From DAIDHZ01 sp965370365 (GTDB lineage: Bacteria > Chlamydiota > Chlamydiia > Chlamydiales > SM23-39): a stretch of 8,788 nt of DNA. Shown here piece after piece: positions 4,902 to 8,788 of this stretch; the stretch's first letter is position 1, and every line of letters starts with the position of its first letter. The notes beneath the pieces were generated by a model that worked only from the letters and a program-made list of their open reading frames with translations, ran no database searches and had not been told where the DNA came from. The stretch is taken from contig CBDUSP010000062.1 in the NCBI GenBank assembly GCA_965370365.1, positions 1 through 8,788 of the forward strand, read 5' to 3'. A program made the translations under genes and the position numbers.

Positions 4902-6328
4902 CCCTTTAAAACGAGAAAGGGATGCAGTCTTGCTACTTTCTTTGCAAGCGCGGCTTCTTCTACAGCATCGACGACGATATCGACGTCTTTATAAGCATCG
5001 GGCATTTCTTCGGCTATCGTTCGATAGGAATGTGCAACAACCTGGATCCCTTGGTTTTTCATATGCTCGATAGGGTTTTTTTCTTTCCAAGCCTTCATCG
5101 ACTGAATGCGGCTTTTTGCACGGCCCGCTCCATGACAGGAGCTACACCAGGTGAGGGGATTGCCAAGCCCTGCCATTAAGTGAGAGGCCCTTCCCATGTC
5201 TCCAGGAACAAGTACGGGCTGGCCTGTTTTTTGGAAAATGGAGCTGAGTTCCTTGGCTCCCGGGCCAAAAGCGCGTGTTGCCCCCTTGCGGTGGATGCAG
5301 AGTTTTTTTAGCACCCCATCTACAGGGTGCTCTTCCATTTTTGCGATATTGTGACACACATCGTAGAGAAGAGAGATTTTTTCGGGCGGAATTGAGCAAA
5401 CCTCTTCAAAGGCTTTACGAACCCCATGCAAGATCATTTGGCGGTTGTTAAAGGCATAGTTTGCAGCCATTGCCATAGCAGACCAGTAGTCTTTTCCTTC
5501 TTGGCTTTTTAGCGGTGCAGAGACAAGCTGTCTATCGGGAACATGATCCTTGTCCCCGAGTCCTAAACCAATGAATCGATTTAAAAAGTCTTGGCACACT
5601 TGGTGGCCAAAGCCCCTTGATCCCGAGTGAATTAGGATATAAGTAAGCCCTTTTTCGACGTTCCACTTAGCTGCAATTTGGGCATCAAAAAGCTGACCCA
5701 CTTCACCGATTTCAACAAAGTGGTTCCCTGACCCAATCGAGCCAAGTTGATTTTTCCCCCTGTTTTTAGCCTCCTCAGATATGCAAGACAGGTCTGCATC
5801 CAAAAGGACCCCATTGCTCTCCATATGGTCTAGATCCTGCCCAAAACCATATCCTTGCTCGATGGACCATCTTGCCCCTTTTTTTGCGATTTCTTGGTAA
5901 TCTGCATCAGATAGAGGTTTCCCTTTGTGTCCTTGCCCTGTTCCAGAGGGAATCAGGCGAAAGATGGCGCTCAAGAGGGATTCTTTTATGTCTTCTGTGA
6001 GTGCTGAAAAATGGATGGGGGCAAGTGCCAGTCTCACGCCGCAGTTGATATCATAGCCGACGCCTCCTGGACTAATCAGGCCATGTTCTGCGTCCATTGC
6101 AGCGACGCCCCCAATCGGAAAGCCGTAGCCCCAATGAATGTCGGGCATTGCAACGCTATAGCCGACAATTCCTTCAAGACACGCAACATTGCGCACCTGC
6201 TCAAGTGGTTTTTCAAGGTCTTCTTGAGAAAGCTGCTCTTCTGAGGCGATAAGAAGGCCAGGAACGCGCATCTTCCCTTCTTGAGGCACAACGTATGTGG
6301 CAGGCTTGATTTTTTTAAGATTAAACAT
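4898..6328 (-). CDS. rtcB: RNA-splicing ligase RtcB
   Basis: RtcB joins RNA 2',3'-cyclic-phosphate or 3'-phosphate ends to 5'-OH ends, using GTP and Mn2+ through a covalent RtcB-His-GMP intermediate. The 476 residues are full length. Visible family motifs include the metal ligands Asp93 and Cys96 in GYDINCGVR, His203 in GSGNHFVE, His234 in HSGSRGFGH and His326 in DVCHNIAK. The guanylated His399 lies in SCHGAGR, and the chain ends in VLKG as expected. All expected catalytic residues are present. The ATG lies inside the upstream LigT-archease gene (8-bp overlap), and archease is the factor that accelerates RtcB guanylylation, so the operon is functionally coherent. The stop overlaps the convergent barrel gene by 4 bp. 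Confidence 0.97.
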   Translation of the reverse strand: MFNLKKIKPATYVVPQEGKMRVPGLLIASEEQLSQEDLEKPLEQVRNVACLEGIVGYSVAMPDIHWGYGFPIGGVAAMDAEHGLISPGGVGYDINCGVRLALAPIHFSALTEDIKESLLSAIFRLIPSGTGQGHKGKPLSDADYQEIAKKGARWSIEQGYGFGQDLDHMESNGVLLDADLSCISEEAKNRGKNQLGSIGSGNHFVEIGEVGQLFDAQIAAKWNVEKGLTYILIHSGSRGFGHQVCQDFLNRFIGLGLGDKDHVPDRQLVSAPLKSQEGKDYWSAMAMAANYAFNNRQMILHGVRKAFEEVCSIPPEKISLLYDVCHNIAKMEEHPVDGVLKKLCIHRKGATRAFGPGAKELSSIFQKTGQPVLVPGDMGRASHLMAGLGNPLTWCSSCHGAGRAKSRIQSMKAWKEKNPIEHMKNQGIQVVAHSYRTIAEEMPDAYKDVDIVVDAVEEAALAKKVARLHPFLVLKG

Positions 6329-7106
6329 CGACGACCATTTCCCAGCAGAGCTCTTCTTTGGAGGTTTGAATTTCCCCGTGAAAGCTCACTGCTTTAAACG
6401 GGCATCCCGTAATACTGTCAGCCTTGCAGATGATTTTATTGAGCGCAATGATGATTTCATCGAGTGAGGAAAAATCCTCTTGTTCGTCCAGACACTCAAG
6501 TAAATTTGGGTCTTTGAAGGCAAGCGCAATGAGAGCATTTTGATAAATCTGATGTAAATTTGCTCCGTGGATTTTAAAGGCGATATCCGCTGTATGGTGA
6601 ATCTCTTCAAATGGCGGGATAAAGGGGAGAGACCAAAGAGATTCATAGGTGGATTTTTCAAGGCTTTGATAGAGGTGCAGGGCCTTGGCGTAGCATGGGA
6701 GCTTTTTGAAAAATGAGGTCCATTCATTTGGATCAAAAGGGCCTCTGCACACAGTTACATGAGAGAGAAACTTTTCTTCGTTGCTCGATCCCTGCATCCA
6801 GTTTGCGAGTTGTTGTTGCAGATGGAGCACATCGCTTTGTAACCATTTAACCTCCCAAGCAACAACGCGAGGCTCTTTTTCTGGGAGGAAAAGGGTTTTA
6901 TCAAAAAAACCAGAGGGACCAATGATTGAAGAGGGAACAGGAATTGAGGAGAGCTTTTTTTGTACATCAGAGACTAAAATATTTCCGAGAAATGTTAGTG
7001 TCAGGTGGCGATCTTTTTCTTTTAAAACGCGCCCTTTTGGCCAAGAAGTAGGCCAAAGGGAGGCGATTTCAAGTCCAAAAAATAAACGGCGATGTTCGTT
7101 ATTCAT
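6321..7106 (-). CDS. Fusion: LigT/ThpR-type 2H phosphoesterase + shortened archease
   Basis: Numbering is from the ATG at 7106 (261 aa). Residues 1-160 are a 2H phosphoesterase with both signature motifs, HLTLTFLG (34-41) and HVTVCRG (116-122). Such enzymes open 2',3'-cyclic phosphates or act on 2'-5' linkages. Residues 165-261 match archease: EIHHTADIAFKIHG at the start (Asp174 expected as metal ligand), then FKAVSFHGE, and the terminal Val-Val-Asp-Val with the second metal Asp (260). The archease part is about 97 aa against the usual 135-145; the central beta-strands between the helix and KAVSFHG appear deleted. It overlaps rtcB by 8 bp. An in-frame ATG at 7133 would add nine residues and overlap the upstream gene. 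The start at 7106 fits the family N-terminus (RRLFFGLE) better. Neither start has a clear Shine-Dalgarno, so translation may be coupled to the upstream gene. Confidence 0.88.
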   Translation of the reverse strand: MNNEHRRLFFGLEIASLWPTSWPKGRVLKEKDRHLTLTFLGNILVSDVQKKLSSIPVPSSIIGPSGFFDKTLFLPEKEPRVVAWEVKWLQSDVLHLQQQLANWMQGSSNEEKFLSHVTVCRGPFDPNEWTSFFKKLPCYAKALHLYQSLEKSTYESLWSLPFIPPFEEIHHTADIAFKIHGANLHQIYQNALIALAFKDPNLLECLDEQEDFSSLDEIIIALNKIICKADSITGCPFKAVSFHGEIQTSKEELCWEMVVDV

Positions 7107-7117
7107 TTGCGAGGAAT

Positions 7118-7720
7118 TTACTGTATAGGGCATTCACATGTACAGTCGCTTTTTTCGGGAGGAGGGTTATTGGGAAGAGTTCCTGCATCTGAATGTACGG
7201 ATTTTTCGGGGGCTTCTACTGTTTGCTTAGATTTTTGTTCATCAGTCTTATTAGAGACCTCTTTTGGGTCCTGTGTATCAGTTGGGGTCTCCTGTTTTAT
7301 GGGAGTTGGGTCGGAAGGATTGAGATCGGAAGAAGTTGAGAAGCTTTCATGACAAGGAAAGCCGGAAGAGGGTGACTGTGATCGGAGATTGCGAAAGTTG
7401 ACCTCTGAAGATGGCACTTGGCAGGGTAAGCTGGGAACCCCCGGTATTCTTTCACTTTCCGTAACTGATCGGAGCTCAAGGTCTGTAGGAGAAAAAATGC
7501 CTGCCTGTGTAAAAGCTAGAGAAGGTATTTGAGGACTCTTCCCATCCTGTTCTTGCTTTCCGGAAGAGCTTTCATCACCGCCAATCGCATAACCATCACC
7601 GTTTCCTGATGCAGAAGAATTATCACTCTCTACGTACGAGTGTTTTTTTTTAGGAGTCATCCCATCGACAAAGTCATTCAAGAGATCGTATCGAGGAGGA
7701 CTTCCCAGAGGAGCGGTCAT
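7118..7720 (-). CDS. Disordered protein with C-terminal Cys-rich CaaX box (CPIQ)
   Basis: This 200-aa protein belongs to no family I recognise. It opens with MTAPLGSPPRYD, like the two other MT/Pro openings in the window, and has no signal peptide or membrane segment. A short basic patch (PKKKH, 23-27) precedes a Gly/Ser/Asp-rich part (about 33-54) and then Ser/Pro/Thr/Lys/Glu-rich sequence. The end is DCTCECPIQ: Cys193, Cys195 and Cys197, the last forming the CaaX box Cys-Pro-Ile-Gln. The start has AAAGGG 8 nt upstream and a near-consensus promoter at 7838-7866. The stop lies 11 nt before the start of the LigT-archease gene, so it probably heads a transcript that includes rtcB. An effector role and host lipidation are inferred. 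Zinc or other metal binding by the CxCxC motif is the alternative. Confidence 0.8.
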   Translation of the reverse strand: MTAPLGSPPRYDLLNDFVDGMTPKKKHSYVESDNSSASGNGDGYAIGGDESSSGKQEQDGKSPQIPSLAFTQAGIFSPTDLELRSVTESERIPGVPSLPCQVPSSEVNFRNLRSQSPSSGFPCHESFSTSSDLNPSDPTPIKQETPTDTQDPKEVSNKTDEQKSKQTVEAPEKSVHSDAGTLPNNPPPEKSDCTCECPIQ

Positions 7721-7742
7721 CTTTGTTTCCCTTTATTCTCGA

Positions 7743-7764
7743 GCTTTCAATCCGATCTGAAAGC
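7743..7764 (-). other. Leader hairpin near the ribosome-binding site
   Basis: GCTTTCA (7743-7749) and TGAAAGC (7758-7764) form a perfect 7-bp stem with an 8-nt loop in the predicted leader of the 7118-7720 gene, about 23 nt before its start. No T-run follows on the minus strand, so it is not a classical terminator. A role in translation or RNA stability is possible but unproven. Confidence 0.4.
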
Positions 7765-7787
7765 AAATTCTTGGATCTTCTTCGGCA

Positions 7788-7813
7788 TAAACACTGCTTG
7801 CAAGCGATGTTTA
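7788..7813. promoter_or_regulatory. 26-bp near-perfect palindrome downstream of the promoter
   Basis: TAAACACTGCTTG is followed by CAAGCGATGTTTA; 11 of 13 pairs match with no spacer, centred at 7800/7801. It begins about 17 nt after the expected transcription start of the 7118-7720 gene. This location and symmetry suit a binding site for a dimeric repressor. In RNA it could also form a hairpin. Confidence 0.45.
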
Positions 7814-7837
7814 CAAAACAACGGGGCAACACAAATT

Positions 7838-7866
7838 ATTTTAACAAACAAGCTAAGATGGGTCAA
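7838..7866 (-). promoter_or_regulatory. Predicted strong promoter for the 7118-7720 / RNA-repair transcript
   Basis: Minus strand: -35 TTGACC (7861-7866), 17-nt spacer, -10 TAAAAT (7838-7843). Transcription would start near 7830, giving a leader of about 110 nt that holds two dyads. The -10 context TTAAAATAATT is the same 11-mer as at the promoter of the CFVQ-tail gene. Confidence 0.65.
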
Positions 7867-7896
7867 CAAATTAATCCCCTCTTTATGAACCTATCC

Positions 7897-8571
7897 TTAA
7901 GCAGACTTAGGCTCGTCCTCTCCGAGAACCTCCCCAGTAGAGGCTTGTATGCGTGACAAAAATGCGGGGGCCGCTTGGATCTCTTTGGAATATTTGTTCC
8001 TTAAGGACCCGTATTTCTCTTCTTGGCCTGCGAGTTTCATGTATGAACTAAAAATGCGGTTCGAGGCAACTGCATCCGCTTTTGCGGTTGCGACAATCTC
8101 TCGAAAAGGAGCTCCATCAACCATGCATCCCATTTCTACGAGTTTTGGAGCGTAATGCTCTAAAATAGCAGAGACAGCTTCTCGTCCATATCCGTTGTTC
8201 CAAAATGTAGGTTTAAGAAGGATCGCAGTTTCTGACTGACCTGGATCGTCTCCATGGCCGAGAACGATATGGCCGATAAAGTCGCCGGAATTTTTGTCAA
8301 AAATTGCAAGACCGCTGAAGGGATCTCCATCTGCCCATCGAGTTACCCACCCCTGCAGTCGTTTTTCGACATGCTCGGCGTCTTTTGTTTGGCCAGTTGC
8401 GTAATTGGCCATGGCTACTGGATCTCCGAACAGAGAGATGTAGTCTTTCAAGTTTTCTAATCTTACAGGTTGAATACAAAGACGGGAGGTCTCAATTGTT
8501 ACCCCTTTGATTGTTTCCTCTGAAAGGGAAAAACTGATTGTTGAGGGACTTTGATCGGATATGATGCCCAT
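7897..8571 (-). CDS. GNAT acetyltransferase, RimJ/RimL type
   Basis: This 224-aa protein resembles the RimJ/RimL branch of GNAT enzymes, which transfer acetyl from acetyl-CoA to an amine on proteins or small molecules. ETSRLCIQPVRLENL (27-41) is the typical first strand. GLAIFDKNSGDFIGHIVL (87-104) forms the central strands. The acetyl-CoA loop is PTFWNNGYGREAV (121-133), matching the Q/R-x-x-G-x-G/A signature with Asn in place of the usual Arg/Gln. ATAKADAVASNRIFSSYMKL (161-180) is the late strand and helix, where the usual Asn before xxS is Ala. The last 40 residues are charged and extend beyond the normal fold. The start has AGGAG exactly 6 nt upstream, but that site is inside a hairpin (8578-8615). 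The substrate cannot be told from sequence. No terminator follows the gene. Confidence 0.85.
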   Translation of the reverse strand: MGIISDQSPSTISFSLSEETIKGVTIETSRLCIQPVRLENLKDYISLFGDPVAMANYATGQTKDAEHVEKRLQGWVTRWADGDPFSGLAIFDKNSGDFIGHIVLGHGDDPGQSETAILLKPTFWNNGYGREAVSAILEHYAPKLVEMGCMVDGAPFREIVATAKADAVASNRIFSSYMKLAGQEEKYGSLRNKYSKEIQAAPAFLSRIQASTGEVLGEDEPKSA

Positions 8572-8577
8572 TAGATG

Positions 8578-8615
8578 CTCCTATTTTTTCGGTTTGAGAA
8601 AAAAGTGTATAGGAG
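8578..8615 (-). promoter_or_regulatory. Hairpin sequestering the Shine-Dalgarno of the GNAT gene
   Basis: On the minus strand CTCCTAT pairs with ATAGGAG, which contains the AGGAG ribosome-binding site. TTTTTC then pairs with GAAAAA after a 5-nt bulge (ACACT), and TCAAACC closes the loop. That is 13 pairs, with the inner part almost all A-U. This geometry is what FourU-like RNA thermometers and other cis translational switches show. No specific RNA family is recognised. Confidence 0.5.
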
Positions 8616-8641
8616 CCACTGATTAATTGCTTTGCCGAAGA

Positions 8642-8668
8642 TTTTCGATGGTTTTTCGTATCGAAAAA
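8642..8668. other. Overlapping alternative dyads upstream of the GNAT gene
   Basis: ATCGAAAA (8660-8667) can pair with TTTTCGAT (8642-8649). The overlapping CGAAAAA (8662-8668) can instead pair with TTTTTCG (8652-8658) around TAT. The two hairpins exclude each other. If the GNAT leader extends this far, they could form a switch; otherwise they may be a protein-binding site. From here to the right edge I see no gene. Confidence 0.3.
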
Positions 8669-8788
8669 TTCAGAGACATTGTATCTAAGTGTATACCGAG
8701 CGTGATTAGGCTTGTTTTTAGAGGGTGTTTACAAATTAGGTTCTGTCGCTTTTCGGGTTCTTTTGAGCCGATTTTTGATTTTCTTGAA

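Noticed and set aside
4902..4921. CCCTTT...AAAGGG stem as a terminator between the convergent barrel gene and rtcB
   Set aside because: The stem is only 6 bp with an 8-nt loop, inside the rtcB coding end, and neither strand has a T-run after it.
8695..8788. Right edge resembling an insertion-sequence end (GAGGGTGTTTACAAA, then GGTTCTGTC)
   Set aside because: No transposase, inverted partner or target duplication is visible before the window ends, so the resemblance cannot be supported. A weak GGGTTC/GAGCCG hairpin with a T-rich tail (8754-8770) is equally inconclusive.
1..8788. tRNA, rRNA or CRISPR array
   Set aside because: No tRNA cloverleaf, rRNA signature or regularly spaced repeats were seen. 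The repeats present are two dispersed copies and in-gene duplications.

Overview
The window looks like a stretch of chromosome from a Gram-negative, host-associated bacterium, most likely an amoeba-associated relative of the chlamydiae. This assignment is inference. It rests on two predicted outer-membrane barrels, an Inc-like small protein with two close hydrophobic segments, several secreted-effector-like disordered proteins with eukaryote-style cysteine tails, and small interspersed repeats. Nothing in the window is a definitive taxonomic marker.

Left part (1-2900). A copy of a small interspersed repeat lies at the left edge. It is followed on the minus strand by a 136-aa protein with a bilobed hydrophobic domain (105-515). 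Divergent to it is a PagL-like lipid A deacylase / outer-membrane barrel (637-1197, plus). Two unrecognised, proline/serine/threonine-rich, acidic, disordered proteins follow on the minus strand (1245-1877 and 2183-2710). They are separated by a 152-bp MITE-like element with perfect 13-bp terminal inverted repeats (1973-2124), whose core is about 85% identical to the repeat at the left edge.

Middle (2950-4901). Back-to-back sigma70-type promoters separate the disordered protein at 2183-2710 from a plus-strand pair: a YheT/ABHD-type alpha/beta hydrolase (3011-3994) overlapping by 14 bp a secreted beta-barrel protein (3981-4901). This pair converges on rtcB, with stops overlapping by 4 bp.

Right part (4898-8571, all minus strand). 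A third disordered protein (7118-7720), behind a strong promoter and a structured leader, is followed within 11 nt by a fusion of a 2H phosphoesterase (LigT/ThpR type) with a shortened archease, which overlaps rtcB by 8 bp. Together these make an RNA-repair cassette: RtcB ligase, its activating factor archease, and an enzyme acting on 2',3'-cyclic phosphate ends. Upstream of it is a RimJ/RimL-type GNAT acetyltransferase (7897-8571) whose ribosome-binding site is buried in an A/U-rich hairpin.

The most interesting system is the set of three disordered proteins. All start with MT followed by Pro-rich sequence, lack a Sec signal, and end in a cysteine cluster: CSCFVQ, CCSCCP and CTCECPIQ. Two tails are textbook CaaX boxes with X=Gln, and the third is a poly-Cys tail. 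I infer a family of effectors that could be lipidated by host prenyl- or palmitoyltransferases. One gene carries a (GT)7 tract whose slippage would remove the tail, and one sits at the head of the RNA-repair cassette.
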